64,000 bases of DNA from Hemileia vastatrix (Eukaryota; Basidiomycota; Pucciniomycetes; Pucciniales; Zaghouaniaceae), in NCBI GenBank assembly GCA_030280995.1, contig JASXTE010000017.1, positions 26,623,998 to 26,687,997 of the forward strand, given 5' to 3'. Below, piece after piece: positions 1-12,824 of this stretch. Position 1 is the first letter of the stretch, and the number at the start of each line of letters is the position of its first letter. Made by a program: the position numbers and the translations under genes. Below the pieces are notes generated by a model. That model was not told the DNA's origin. It searched no databases and saw nothing but the letters and a program-made list of their open reading frames with translations.

Positions 1-364
1 CATAAGATTTCCATTCACTGACAACCTTGTTCAAGTCCACCATAGTGAATCTGACACCCCATCTATCCACCATTTCCCTACACAACAATTTCCAATCCCT
101 CTTCTTGTAGCCAGACATGGCCACAATCTCCTTCTCCACTGACCTATCACCAATGAAGAAGATAATCTGCTTCACCATGTCCAGGTAGGAAGCACCATCC
201 ACTCCGGCAGCAGTTTCATACTTCTCTAGAAACTACTTGACATCCTCCCCATTAAACTTGGTACCATCCCAAGTTTTAATCCTCACACACTCCCTTAACA
301 TCACAGAAGGAGGACCATTCCCCCCACTGAAAGTCACCACAGGAATGGAAGAACCAGAAGCCAT
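1..364 (-). pseudogene. R1-family Gypsy gag, N-terminal fragment
   Basis: This is the start of a retrotransposon capsid (Gag) gene read on the minus strand and cut by the window edge. The start is the ATG complementary to 362-364; it opens MASGSS and continues with the same motifs as the R1 gag at 27351 (IKTWDGTKFNGEDVK, then a YETAAGVDGASYL block and a MVDRWGVRFT block). One in-frame TAG replaces the Trp that follows EDVK (near 236-238), consistent with G-to-A decay on the coding strand. The primer-binding site and LTR lie directly upstream at 434-1496, so this is the 5' end of a minus-strand R1 element that extends left beyond the window. Confidence 0.85.
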
Positions 365-433
365 TCCTCCTGACCAAAACACCAAAAAGAGCCCACCAAA
401 GAAAACAAAGATTCCAAAGAACTAGCAAGTTCT

Positions 434-451
434 ACCCCACGTTGGGCGCCA
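434..451 (-). promoter_or_regulatory. R1 primer-binding site
   Basis: Read on the minus strand this is TGGCGCCCAACGTGGGG, four bases inside the LTR end at 456. It is the primer-binding sequence known from elements primed by tRNA-Lys(CUU)-type tRNAs. This copy keeps the intact CpGs, unlike the one at 27264. Confidence 0.8.
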
Positions 452-455
452 GAAA

Positions 456-1496
456 TGTAGACAATCCTATAGTACTAGCTATAGGCCTTGACCAAGGGAG
501 TTGGAGAAAAACCAGAGAGAAAATCCCCTGTCCCTTTAGAAAAATAGAGTGAGATTTACTTACTAAAGTAAGTTGGTTCCTGTTTTGCTAAAGCTCCTTT
601 TCAACACACTTGACTGCTTGATGAACCAAGAAAGTAGTCCCCAGATAGACTACCAGACAAAAGAACTGAAATTTAGAACAAAGTCCACACCAGAGACAGC
701 AAAGATACTTGATGTAAGCTGCAAATCCACACCAGAGACAGCAATAATACTTGCTATAGCTTTCAAGACTATAACAGAGAAAACAGTTGCCAAAGTTAAG
801 TTAAATGAAGAACTTACTTGCAACAAACACAGCCAATTGTGGCCAAAAAACAGTGAAAACTGAGTGAGGAACAATGAGATCACCTCCGGATGGTTGTATG
901 ATGATTAAGGTTGCCCCAAACTGTCTTATTCACTATGTACACACAGACCCATGCGCACCCACCAATCTGGTGCCTGTACCTGCCAGATTGCATAAAAAAC
1001 CCTCCTGGAGCGCTCCCCAACCTCCTAAAACTTAGGCAGGCAGGCCGCCTGAAGCCAGAAAACCAATAAAAACCACTAATCTACTTAGAAAAATTAGCTA
1101 CAACTACTAAAACCTTTAAAACACGGAATTTCACTATAACAACATTGAGACATGAAATATAGAGAAAAATTAGCTCTATCAAATGGTACTAAGCACTTAA
1201 CCCTAAGACTTAAGGTTAGCCCGTAAAACACAAAAAACAAAATTAAACAGCTATCTTTTATAAATGAAAAATGAGGAAATGACCCCTTAAAACTCAGAAT
1301 ATGAAAAATGTCTTCAAGACATAAAATATAGAGAAAAACCAGGGATATCCAATGATAGTACCCACATACCCGCAGACCCAATATCCGTGGAATAAAACCA
1401 GAAAAATACCCAATTCCTTAACAGATGTCAATTAAGACATGCACAAACAGCGCCAAATCACACAACAAAGGCCCCTGACAATGTTGTAAGACCACA
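456..1496 (-). repeat. R1 LTR (5' LTR of minus-strand R1 copy)
   Basis: A 1041-bp LTR starting TGTGGTCTT (at 1496, minus strand) and ending TTGTCTACA (at 456). It aligns along its length with the LTRs at 3239, 26169 and 63485. It contains the family's AT-rich centre, a GC-rich CGG/CCG patch, and a duplicated block of about 48 bp near the downstream end. Its outer edge abuts the transposase remnant at 1497, so the R1 element inserted into that gene. Confidence 0.9.
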
Positions 1497-2434
1497 AGGT
1501 GAAGGTCAAATTTCACCTCTTCAAGGTCAGTTAGAAGATTATATGAAGTGTCTTAAGGAATTTTGGCCAGATATCAATATAAAGCCAAACATCCACTTAG
1601 CACAACATTTTCCTGAAGTTCTGAGAAGATTTGGGCCAGCACCATAAACTGCAGCATGGGCCCAGGAGCGTATAAATGGAATGTTAAGCTCCATTCCAAC
1701 CAATAAGAAAACATGTATGTTTTCCTTAATTAAAGCTACTTAACTTTATTAATTTCATTTTTTTTAAAGATCAAATGGACAAGACAATTATGAAAAGGTT
1801 TATTTTGACTGCTCAGCTTCAATCATTAATGGACAGAACTAATGATCGATTTGAGAATGAAATGAAAAATGTCTTCAGTTCAGAGAAAAGAAAAATTCCC
1901 TCAAAATCATCTCAACTACTGTGTGAAGACTATGAATTGTGGATAGAGTATCTCAACATGATTGATGGTAAAAAAATATTTTCCATTATTTTGACAAAAA
2001 ATCAACCATCTTTTTCATCTCAAATTCTATCACCTCAAATTATTGAAGTAGATAACTTGTTACTGGATGGAAAAAACTACTCATTATATTCAACAAATCA
2101 AGGAAATGGCAATTTTGAGGTAAATTCATCAAAAGGAAATGTTGTTGGGGTTATATTGAGAATGTGGCAGTCAACAACATTTTAAGGTCAAAATTTTATT
2201 TTAGTTGGCTTATATGACATTTTGGATCCTAAAATTGAAAATCCTTATTTAAAAGCTGGTCTTAATGTTTTTTGGTGTTATGATAAATGGTCAAAAAAAG
2301 TAGTTATGAATAGTAAGGAAATTATTGGTCATGTTTCAAAAACTACACATCTTAGTGGTTTTGCAAATGTTTTCTCAAATACTTTTTGTATGAAATCATT
2401 AAAAAATATAGCCAGCAGCTATTCTGATTTTTAA
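1497..2434 (+). pseudogene. CACTA/Tnp2-like transposase, C-terminal remnant with intron
   Basis: The C-terminal part of a transposase-associated protein of the Tnp2 (CACTA/EnSpm) type. Exon 1 reads through KPNIHLAQHFPEVLRRFGP and AAWAQERINGML, the His/FGP/ER-NG arrangement known from the conserved domain downstream of Tnp2 transposases. A 55-nt intron (1715-1769, GTATGT to AAAG) then joins in phase 1 to YQMDKTIMKRF. Exon 2 runs 1770-2434 in one frame and ends in a normal stop. Two in-frame stops break it: a TAA in exon 1 after FGPAP, and a TAA at 2183-2185. The upstream part is missing because an R1 LTR abuts position 1497. It may be a relic of an autonomous partner of the non-coding TIR elements A-C, but the window does not prove that link. 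Family assignment is from recalled motifs only. Confidence 0.6.
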
Positions 2435-2664
2435 TGTGGTTTTAGAATTGTATATTTTTTGTGGACAATAAATATATATACAAATATTTACTGCCAGTGA
2501 TTGAGCTAACTAATAAAAGTAAAAAGTATGGACTCCAAATTTCACTCCCTGATTCATGAGAGGCAGTTTTGAATATGGATCACTTGAAGTTCTAACCAGG
2601 TTACAGCAAGGTTATTCAGAAATACAAAAAAATGACTTGCCTACAAGTCCTCATTTTTTCCCCC

Positions 2665-2985
2665 CTGTGATAGTCTTTCAAGCTATATCAAGTATTATTG
2701 CTGTCTCTGGTGTTGATTTGCAACCTAAATCAAGTATCATTGCTTTTCTGGTGTGGACATTGGTCTACATTTCAGTTCTTTGGTTTGGTAGTCTGTCTGG
2801 GAACTACTTTCTTGGCTGATCAGGCAGTCAAGTGTGTTGGAAAAGGTGCTTTAGCAAACAGGAACCAATTTACTGGAGCAGGTAAATCGCACTTTATTTT
2901 TCTAAAGGGACAGGGGATTTTCTCTCAGGGCTTTCTCCAACTCCCTTGGCCAAGGCCTATAGCTAGTACTATAGGATTGTCTACA
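2665..2985 (+). repeat. R1 LTR, 3'-terminal fragment
   Basis: About 320 bp matching the last third of the R1 LTR, including the duplicated TGCTGTCTCTGGTGT block and the terminal GGATTGTCTACA. The first two thirds are missing. No primer-binding site or gag follows, so it is an isolated truncated LTR. Confidence 0.85.
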
Positions 2986-3238
2986 ATTTATTGCTAGGAG
3001 TTAGGCTGGAATAGTGGTGAAATTGAGGTTTTTTTGCTTCAAGAGTCACTTGGGGTCTGACACTTCTTTAGGCTATGTACACCAACTATTCACACAAAAT
3101 ATATATATATACATTTTTCTTTATCTCTAATATTATACTCTTATATTTGCACAATTGTTTTTCTAATCTAATTATATTTACACACACCTTATATCAAAGA
3201 GTAAGTATATTTTTATATATACACTGTATGTCTAGCGC

Positions 3239-4293
3239 TGTGGTCTTCCAACATTGGCAGGGGCCTTTGTTGTGTGATTTGGCGCTCTTTGTGCATGTCT
3301 TAATTGACATCTGTTAAGGAATTGGGTATTTTTCTGGTTTTATTCCGCGGATATTGGGTCTGCGGGTATGTGGGTACTATCATTGGATAGCCCTGGTTTT
3401 TCTCTATATTTTATGTCTTGTAGACATTTTTCATATTCTGAGTTTTAAGGGGTCATTTCCTCATTTTTCATTTATAAAAGATAGCTGTTTAATTTTGTTT
3501 TTTGTGTTTTACGGGCTAACCTTAAGTCTTAGGGTTAAGTGCTTAGTACCATTTGATAGAGCTAATTTTTCTCTATATTTCATGTCTCAATGTTGTTATA
3601 GTGAAATTCCGTGTTTTAAAGGTTTTAGTAGTTGTAGCTAATTTTTCTAAGTAGATTAGTGGTTTTTATTGGTTTTCTGGCTTCAGGCGGCCTGCCCGCC
3701 TCTGTTTTAGGAGGCTGGGGAGCGCTCCAGGAGGGTTTTTTATGCAATCTGGCAGGTACAGGCGCCAGATTGGTGGGTGCGCATGGGCTCTTAGTTAGTG
3801 GTCTGTGTGTACATAGTGAATAAGACAGTTTGGGGCAACCTTAATCATCATACAACCATCCGGAGGTGATATCATTGTTCCTCACTCAGTTTTCACTGTT
3901 TCTGGCCACAATTGGCTGTGTTTGTTTCAAGTGAGTTCTTCATTTAACTCAACTTTGGCAACTGTTTTTCTCTGTTATAGTCTTGCAAGCTATAGCAAGT
4001 ATTATTGCTGTCTCTGGTGTAGATTTGCAGCCTACATCAAGTATCTTTGCTGTCTCTGGTGTGGACTTCGTTCTACATTTCAGTTCTTTGGTCTGGTAGT
4101 CTATCTGGGGAATACTTTCTTGGCTCATCAAGCAGTCAAGTGTGTTTAAAAGGGGCTTTAGCAAAACAGGAACCAACTTACTTTAGCAAGTAAATCTCAC
4201 TCTATTTTTCTAAAGAGACAGGGGATTTTCTCTCTGGTTTTTCTCCAACTCCCTTGGTCAAGGCCTATAGCTAGTACTATAGGATTGTCTACA
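3239..4293 (+). repeat. Solo R1 LTR with target duplication
   Basis: A complete 1055-bp R1 LTR (TGTGGTCTT to TTGTCTACA) with no internal sequence on either side. It is flanked by a 4-bp direct repeat GCGC (3235-3238 and 4294-4297), which extends to AGCGC if the last LTR base is counted. That is the footprint expected from LTR-LTR recombination of a full element. It carries the GC-rich stem GGCGG-CCTGC-CCGCC at 3686-3700, which is also a CGG-N5-CCG repeat. Confidence 0.9.
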
Positions 4294-5314
4294 GCGCCCT
4301 TTCCATATGCTTTCTTTCCCTACTGAATTTTTTACACAAGTTCAATAATAATCTAAGTGTATCAAATGGAAATCTAATTATCCCAGTAATCTAAGTACAA
4401 TGTTATTATCAGTTCACTCTAATAGTGTTTTTATTATCCAGACAAAATCAACTATCAGCGCATTACACTACACCTATCTTTACATATCCTACACTTCCTG
4501 AGATCCTTAGCTTCATAATAAGTAATGTACCACCTTCCATAGTTATTATGGAAATGTGCGCTGCTGTATGAGTACCCAATAATCATGCAATCCTCTGTGT
4601 GTCATTGGACAACCTATGCACAACGTCAAGGATGATCATAAATTAAGTGAGATATAAGGGTGAGAAAGATTACAACTTTGAATCACAGAGGATTACATCA
4701 AGGAAGTGATTCAAAGATAGAATGGAGTAGCTAAGAAAGGTTCCTGATATCATTCAAGGAATAATTAATGTATAATGTAGGGACACTAACTATTATGGTG
4801 AATCTCACAAAGGGTTGCAACTTAATTATCAAAGAGAAGATTCAAGTATTTAGGATTTTAATAAATTTGATTATTAAGAGAGAGAAGGATAAATATTATA
4901 ATAGTCTAATAAGAATTTAACTACTATCACAAAGCTATTTTATAATTAAATTCTAGAGAAAGTAGAACCAAAGTAATCCCCTTTAAATATCCTATTCCTC
5001 CTCACACTGACCCATTAGCCAACCAGCCACCATATTACTCACAGACCTATTTACTCTACCAGAGTTTCCAATTACTAATTAATCTAACCTTATCATCCTT
5101 CTTACCTGTTCCTACTTCCCAGACCTCCTAATTACCCTCAGACCCACAATTACCCCTTTTAAATATTCCCTTCACTTTAGCACTATAGTGCACGTAGATT
5201 GCTTTTGTTGGAAAAGTATAAGCAAATTTAAATTTAGGATACTTTATAGTTTTAATAGCACAGCTAATTTGAGAACACAATAGAATGTAATATTTACAAT
5301 ATTGCTTTTTTCAT
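4294..5314. other. Unassigned AT-rich spacer
   Basis: About 1 kb between two solo LTRs. I see no open frame of note, no RNA gene and no repeat shared with the rest of the window. It probably predates the solo LTR insertions. Confidence 0.4.
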
Positions 5315-6395
5315 TGTGGTCTTCCAACATTGGAAGAGGCCTTTTTTGGTCTGTTTGGCACAGTTTTGGTATGTCTTCATTGACATTGGTTGAATAATTG
5401 GGTGTTTTTATAGTTTTATTCAATGAATATTGGGACTATGGGTATGTGGGTACCACCATTGAATAGCCCTGGGTTTTCTCTATATTTTATGTCTTGATGA
5501 CATTTTTCATATTCTCATTTTAAGGGGTCATTTGATCATTTTTCATTTATAAAAGATAGCTATTTAATTTTGTTTTTTGTTTTTTATGAGATAACCTTAA
5601 GTCTTAGGGTTAAGTCCTTAGTACCATTAAGTAGAGCTAATTTGGCTCTATATTTTATTTCACAATGTTGCCATAGCTTAATTTTTTGTTTTAAGGGTTT
5701 TAGTAGTTGTGGTGGATTTTTTTAAGTATTTTGGGCTTTATTGGAGGTTTTTGGTGGTTTTCTGGCTTCAGGGAGTTCTGGCTGCTTCTGGGCAGGCTGC
5801 CCGCCTTGGTTATAGAAGGCTGGGGAGCGCTTCTAGTAGGTTTTTATTCAATTTGGCAGCCAAAAGTGCCAAATTCATTGCTTTGCATGGATTTTTTAGA
5901 TGATGGTCTGTGTGTACATACTGAATAAGACAGTTTGGGCAACTTTAATTATCATACAACCATCTGAAGGTGATATCATTGTTTCTCACTCAGTTTTCAC
6001 TTTTATTTGGCCACAATTGGCTGTGTTTGTTGCAACTTTAGTTCTTCATTTAACTCAACTTTGGAAACTGGTTTCTCTGGTGTAGCTTTGCAGCCTGCAT
6101 CAAGTATTATTTCTGTTTTCTGTGCAACAAGTGCACAGAGTTTTGTTTTTCTGGTGTGGATCTTTCTGCATTTCTGGTTTCTGGTTCTTTGGTTCTTGGT
6201 GGTCTGCTATTGGCTACTGTCTTGACTTGTCAAGCAGTCAAAAAGTGTGTTGGAAGGGATATAGTAACAGTCTCTGATTTGCTGTAGCAAATAAATCTCA
6301 CCTGGTATTTCTCAAAGGGACAGGGGTTTTTCTCTCCAGTTTTACTCCAACTCCCTTATTCAAGGCCTATATCTAGTACTATAGGATTGTCTACA
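5315..6395 (+). repeat. Divergent solo R1-type LTR
   Basis: A 1081-bp LTR that aligns end to end with R1 LTRs but is clearly more diverged (CpG loss, small indels, TATATCTAGTACT near the end). Flanks are TCAT (5311-5314) and GCAT (6396-6399), a plausible target duplication with one mismatch. No primer-binding site follows. The zinc-cluster pseudogene starts 86 bp downstream in the same orientation. Confidence 0.85.
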
Positions 6396-6480
6396 GCATG
6401 AGAACACTTTATTATTCACCTTTTACTATCATCTCCCTCTTGTATATATTTTAAATTTTTTTTTGTATATTTTAATCATA

Positions 6481-7486
6481 ATGCCTGAACATTCCAACCC
6501 AATCCCTACACCTCCTCACCCTTGAGCTGATGGGGGGCTTTCTACTAGGCAATTCAAGACTCCTTGCACAGCCTGTGTGGCCAAGGGCTTATTCTGCGTG
6601 GAAAGTATGGCATCTTGAGGTCCTCACATAAAGTGTGAGTTTTGTTGATGGTGTTGAGTGACTTGTAACACATTGGACCTCAATAATAGTGCCAAGCCAT
6701 TTACCTCCACTAAATTTTGGTTGATTGCCGAATCAAAGCCATTTTTGAAGACATATGGGATGTGCCTACAACTAGTGACTTAAAAGTGGATGAGTTGAGG
6801 GGGCTTAGTCAGGAGGAGGGGTTAAATATAGCCGACTGGGCTACTGATGTACCCTTGGAGAAGCAAAATATAATATAGGAAGAAGTGGAAAAGGGTATCA
6901 CAGGTGCTGAAGAGTAAGCAAAGGAGGAGGCTTCCACCTTGAAGAGGTGTTAACTAATCATCAGGGATAATGATGAGGAAGAGGTAGAGGTGGTGGAGAA
7001 GAAGCCCTTGTTCCTCAAAGTTGATCCTGAATTTGGGGTAAGTGTGTGTTAACTTAATTCTTATCACTTTTATGGTAACTGATTATCTTTTTTTTTGTTG
7101 TTTAGAGGGTGGAGACCATAGAGGAGATTCCCGTGGCTTTGACCAGTGGACCGGTCCCTGAAATTTCTTCTGAGGTCAAACGGCCAGTTAAAAATGATCT
7201 GTTGATTTCTGAGGACACCAACTTGTTGGTCAAAGCCTTGGATCAATTATGGTCCAAGAAACCACACCACACTTATCATTTGTCATTTGTCAAGGGTTTA
7301 TGCAACAAGGTTGGGAAGATTGTAGATTTAGCATCATATGAAATAGCCAAAGTGTTGTTGGACATTGGGGAGGTGGTGTTTGCAGAAGGTGATGAAATTT
7401 TTGAGAAGATTCAAAAGGGAATTTGACAAGTCATGGATAAGATGAAAGAATTTATTCAAAGAAAGTTGGAAGAAAAGATAATTTAA
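6481..7486 (+). pseudogene. Six-cysteine zinc-cluster protein, pseudogene
   Basis: A decayed spliced gene. From the ATG at 6481 the frame contains CTACVAKGLFC, 12 residues, then a second C-x2-C-x6-C: the spacing C-x2-C-x6-C-x12-C-x2-C-x6-C is identical to the antisense gene of R2 at 54233. Several in-frame TGA codons occur, some where an Arg is expected, as in CGA-to-TGA decay. An acidic stretch follows, then a GTAAGT...TTTAG intron (7038-7105) joining in phase 0 to RVETIEEIP, and a charged tail ending at 7486 with one more internal TGA at 7424. The first 25 residues are Pro-rich. Its intron phase differs from the antisense genes, so it is a relative rather than a copy. DNA binding is inferred from the Cys pattern only. 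Confidence 0.5.
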
Positions 7487-7568
7487 AAAAAGTAGAAATT
7501 AAAATAGAAAAGGAATTTTTTTTTTGGATATAATTTTTATTCTTGAGTATTGTTTTATTTCATTGTTT

Positions 7569-7606
7569 CACCACGTAATATTTGGGGGGAACTTGCTAGC
7601 AAGTCC
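7569..7606 (+). repeat. Element B left TIR
   Basis: Begins CACCACGTAATATTTGGGG and holds the 14-bp palindrome ACTTGCTAGCAAGT. Matches the complement of 12139-12176. Confidence 0.75.
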
Positions 7607-10600
7607 TCAACTTGAACCTAGATGAAACACAGATGGAACTCAGACTGAACCTATAATGAACTGATATTGAACTTTACTTTGAACTCATATTGAGCTCTTA
7701 ACCAAGGATGAATTCTACTGTGCTAAAATAATATTGAGAGTTTAATGAAAAGTTAATAGAAATACAGAGTTGGGGAGATTAAGAATCTGATATATTCACA
7801 GTATTTTATAATAAAATACAATTTAATGCTAATTTTGAATCTCACTTTATCAGTAAAAATACTGAAAATCATAGTACTTATTTCAAAATTATTACTTCTA
7901 AGCTTTCTAATGAGTTAATTAAATTTATGAGAAAAAACAAAAAATTATATATGTGGCACTTTTTGTTTAAAACTCCTTTTAACCCACAATTTGAAGCTTT
8001 GATTTTTAATTTTAAACCATATGAACTGATTCTTTATTTCATGTATTTTTATATTTTTTGTTCATTAAATATATATATTTTCAATTCAGTTGAGTTATCC
8101 AAAAAAATATTGAACCATCAAATCTCTTATATTTTTACTTCTAGAATACCGTTCAACCACATATAACTAAACAAAAAAAATTATCAATGTGTTTTCTCAA
8201 TCTCTGACTTAATGAAGTACTCTAATAAATTTTTTATACTCAACACTGATAATTGAGAAATTATTTGATTATATGTTTGTAAAAAAGTATATCTCTTATA
8301 ATAGTAGATTTTAATCCAGATTTTGAAATTTTTAAATGCAAGTCAATGATTAAAATCAAAAGGAAATTCATTTTTGAACTTTTATTTGTTTTGTTTATTT
8401 CTCAAATACTAAGTAGTTTTGTAATCAGCATTTAGTTAGCAAAATAAATATATGAGATTCCAGAACTTTTCATGATTTAGTTCATTAAAATTCTATGAAA
8501 ATATTGTCAGTTGGCAAGTGATCTCATGAGTTAAAATAATTAATCACTACTCAATGAATTTTCCATGTGAAAGACTGAAATTTAAACTAGAAATAAAATC
8601 TTAAAGATAAAACAAAACAAAAAAGCATAAAATTCTTTAAATTTAATATTAATGCTTAAGTGTGCTTCCATACTATATGGTGGGATAATTTCTATGTCCA
8701 CCTGGGAATAAGCACCATAGATTTTCAAAAGTGTTATCATGTCAAATAATGTGGTTCAGGTCAGATTTCAGAGTAAAATATTGTGCAAGAACTGAAATAA
8801 ATAAGTAGAAGTGGTAATTTTTCATATTTATATTAGTTGCTCATTGAATAACTTCCATATGATAATTATTTTGTAAATAAGACACAATAGGTATTTTGAG
8901 TTATACTCATAAAAAAAGCTGGTTTTAAAGGTATTATATTTTAATTAAAATAAATAATGATGCATATTTTAAATGAATAGACAGAATATTTCAATTCTAT
9001 GTTGTTCATGAAAAAATTAAGTAAAAATTATTTATGTTTGCTTTTTTAGTCTTTGGAAAAAAGTATTTGACAGGATTAATTCACAACTGAACATTTACAC
9101 ATACTTCTAAATAGAATATATGAGTTAACAATTTATCAATCATTTATTAGAAAAATTATATTCACACTGATAGGTAAAAGTTATATTATTCCGCTATTAA
9201 ATTTCTAATTCTTTAAAGTAAAATCCCTTTGAAAGTATATGTAAACAGAAGATTTTGTAAATCTTCTTGTAAATGGCCTTATAAATAAGAAATACTAGAA
9301 TAAATATATTAAAAAAAATGAATTTTGATATAGAATATTTCAACTCATCAGTAAACATTTAAAAAATAAACTTAAGGTTAAACTTTGAGTTTATACAACA
9401 ATATATATTTTTTCAAAATTTATTTTATTTTTTTTTAAAAAAGATAACATTTTTATCCTATGGTATTTCCCTTAAATTTAAACATGAAAATCAAGAAAAC
9501 AAAAGGTGAGGCTTTGAAGGATCTATATAATTTGAACTTAAAATGAACAAATTGTTTTTTTGAGTTAGTATGAATCTAAAAAGAAGATCTGATACCTTTT
9601 TTATATATTATAGTTGTATTAAAATAATTTTTAGTAATCTTCTTAATATTTAATTGAGAAAAAAGAATAATTTCATAATATTAGAAAAAAACGTCCAAAT
9701 ATTTTTAATAAAAATAAACTTCTCAAAAATTATTCATCATTTGCATCTGTTTCAAGAAATTTAAAGTATTTAATTAAAATCAGTTTGATATAAGAATATA
9801 CTTATGTTTACATTTAAAAATATTTTATAAAAATTTAAAAAAATTATCAATTTTCTCACAGTATAACTTAGCCTGAATTACAGTTCAAAACAGGATCTCA
9901 GTGTGAGTTAAATCTAAGTTCCACCAAAATTAAGATATATTATTTTTGGAAAATGTATAAAGTCATTGAAATAAAAAACTTTAGTAAAAAATGACTCAAA
10001 AAGTTTTTTCTTTTATTTAATAGATTATAGATAAGATATTGTGGAAGCTAACATACTCATTTTATTAATTTTTTGGCTATCATTACTAATAATTATTTCA
10101 TGTACAGTAATCATAGAACATAAAATAAAGCAAAAGTTTTACTATATATATCAATGTGTTTCATTTTAAATATTTATTTAAATTTTATTATTGAATTGAA
10201 AAAATATTATACATCTCACTAAAACTGTTCTGAACTAAATTAAAAGCTTTATACATTCATCTACTAAAATAAAAAAATGCATTAGCTCAAAATTTTAATA
10301 TAGGCTTTTTTACCTTTCCCAGCTTGTTTCAAAAGTTTACCCATTTTATTGGGTTTCTATATTATTCATATTCTTAATAAACATTCTATAAAAAACTTTG
10401 TAAAAAATTGAAATATTATTAAATGGCTAGTTTTTACACTCCTGTAGATCTTCAGTCTCAATTTTTAATACTTATTAAAAGCATTGAATAAACCAATAAC
10501 TTGTATGTATTGAGGGGTATGAATAGAAATAAACCACTTTTACATGTTGTTTTTGATTTTGGAAAATGAGTGCAGAAATCAGACAGGGTGAACTCCTTTC

Positions 10601-12138
10601 TTTGGCCAAAAGATAGAGTCCATCTTCAGTTTTTTTCCACCTTTTTTCACATATTTTTGAGCTCTATACATGCCTTTCTCCGCCTTTTTAATCCTTCTGA
10701 CTTCATTCCTATATCTCTTCTTTTGATAAACATCCCAAGGAAGTTACTTTAGTATTGATCATTAAGAAGTAAGCTTCCATACTCCTAAAAACACCCCACC
10801 CCACTACTCTCACTTCTCTCCTCATCTATACTCACCCATTTCTCACTCCTCCCTACCCCACCCTACCTCTTTAACCTCCCGCCTCAACCTTTCCTTTCCA
10901 CCCTTTAACCCACCAAGCCCTTTTTAAGATATCTTAAACCTCTCGCTTCCAAATCAAACCCTCTTTTTTCCAATCCCAACCATTAAACCTTGAAATTATC
11001 TTGATCCTTTTGCTGCTCACCCAACCTCTTTGGCTTGTCAATTCACCCCTTTTTTTCATATAGAGGGAGAGGAGTGAGAAGGAGATCAGTTAAAGTTATT
11101 TATAGTTATATTAGATATATAAGGGTATAAGGGATAAAAATGGATGATATGTGTAACAAATTGATTTAGGTGAAGTGAGGTGGTACGTAGAGGGGTGGAG
11201 AAGGGGGATACAAGGGGTGGTGAGGGTAGAGGACTGGGGAGAGTAGCACTAAATTTAAGAGAGTGAGATAATATGTGAGGGGAAAAATATGTGAAGCACA
11301 AAATAGGGGAGGGAAGTATTAGGAAAGATAATTTTTAAAGAGAATGAATAATATATATATAGAATAAATTATAGAGAATTAAAAATGAAATGGCACAAAA
11401 CAAAAAAAAACTTATAACTATTGTGCAAAAATATTTAGTAATATATTTTATTCTTGTTGAAATTTGACACTTATTTTTTTCTATAATGAAGGTAATGGTA
11501 AATTATTTTTTTGAAAAAATAGTGACAATAAAATATTTTTAAAACTAAAATTATGGTATAAATATTAATTTTTTGGATTGTACAATTAACTAAATTATTT
11601 TTACCATCAATTTTGAGATTTATGTAGCTTATACTAATACTTTAAAGCTTGAGAAATATTTAAGAATACTTACTCATACAATGAGAGCAAATATATACTT
11701 CAGGAAATTTTTACTAATAAAATTTTGATGAAAAGTATTATTTTAATAATTTTTTTTCTTGAATAACTTTTTATAGTATTGGGAGATTCCTTTATAAATT
11801 TATTAGTGAAAAATCTTGTAAAAGCATGTAAAAGGAATTTAGTTCAATTTATACAACAATTTTTATATTTTTTAAGAAAAAACAAAAAACATGATTTTTC
11901 ACAATCTTATGGATGTGCACACTTTTTTTTGGTATTGGGGTTCACTTACTTCAATATTCCAACTAAAAATCTAGTAAGTCAAGCATCAATATCTGTTTTG
12001 CTAATGATCAACTGTGCTTCAATAAATTTTTGAATTAATTTCAAGTTGTGTTCAAACTAAAATCAATATTTCCTCATGATTGTTTCAACACCACCTCAAT
12101 GTGTGCTCAAGGAGATATGAGTGTGGGTTCAAGGTTGG

Positions 12139-12176
12139 GGACTTGCTAGCAAGTCTGCCTCCCATATTGCATGGTG
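12139..12176 (-). repeat. Element B right TIR
   Basis: Complement begins CACCATGCAATATGGGAGG and holds the 16-bp palindrome GACTTGCTAGCAAGTC. Followed by TTT, matching the left flank. Confidence 0.75.
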
Positions 12177-12824
12177 TTTCTTTTAATTTTTGATTTATTA
12201 TGTAAAGAAAATAAAATAAAAAGAAGAAGAAAAATAACAGTTTGTGTTTTTAAGAGAGAAAAGTTTGAGAGAAAATAAAAGAAAAGAAATATTTTAAGGA
12301 AGAAAATTTAGAGGGAAGAAAATAAAGGAAATTTATATTTTTTTTATATTTTTTTTAATATTTTATTTTTTATATTATTATATATTATTTTTATTTTTAA
12401 GAAGTTTTATTTGAGGTTGATTGTTGAGGAAAATTGTATGGATTTTTTGAGTGTTTTTTGATGGTTTGATTTTGAGGAAAACATAAAAGACTTTGAATGG
12501 TGAAAGAAAAAAGAAAGCAAAAGAATTTTTTTTTTTAGAAAAGAATATGATAACATAATATGAAATTAAATTTTAGAAAAGAAGAAAATGATTTTAGTTT
12601 GATATCTGTTTTAATTATTTTGTAATTTTTTTTTATTATTTCATTTTATTTTTATTTTATTTTATTTTAATTTTATTTTATTTTTATTTTATTTTATTTT
12701 ATTTTATTTTATTTTATTTAATTTTTTAATTTTTTAATTTTTTTATGATTTTAAAATTAGTTCAAAGAAATATACAGAAATGAAAAATTGAAAAAGAATA
12801 GATAAAATAATTGAAGATATAAAT
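12177..12824. repeat. AT-rich spacer with TTTTA microsatellite
   Basis: Spacer between elements B and C. It holds purine-rich GAAAA runs and, at about 12630-12726, a long imperfect TTTTA tandem repeat. No gene is supported. Confidence 0.6.

Larger units (their letters stand above)
7569..12176. mobile_element. Element B: non-autonomous CACCA-TIR transposon
   Basis: A 4608-bp element flanked by TTT on both sides (7566-7568 and 12177-12179). The left end reads CACCACGTAATATTTGGGG and the right end, complemented, CACCATGCAATATGGGAGG. Both TIRs contain the palindrome ACTTGCTAGCAAGT. Short GAACTCAGA-like direct repeats lie just inside the left end. A 3-bp duplication and CAC-starting ends fit the CACTA (EnSpm/CMC) superfamily. 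There is no transposase; open frames inside are short and AT-driven. A pyrimidine-rich tract (about 10600-11060) followed by a purine-rich tract (about 11060-11330) is shared with element C. The element sits just downstream of the zinc-cluster pseudogene. Confidence 0.75.

Noticed and set aside
2222..2434. Separate small gene
   Set aside because: In the same frame as the transposase exon upstream; only the TAA at 2183-2185 separates them.
3354..3641. 95-codon frame in R1 LTRs (starts MGLRVCGYYHW)
   Set aside because: Recurs in several LTR copies because the LTR is repeated, but is broken in others and has no recognisable domain; most likely chance openness of U3/R sequence.
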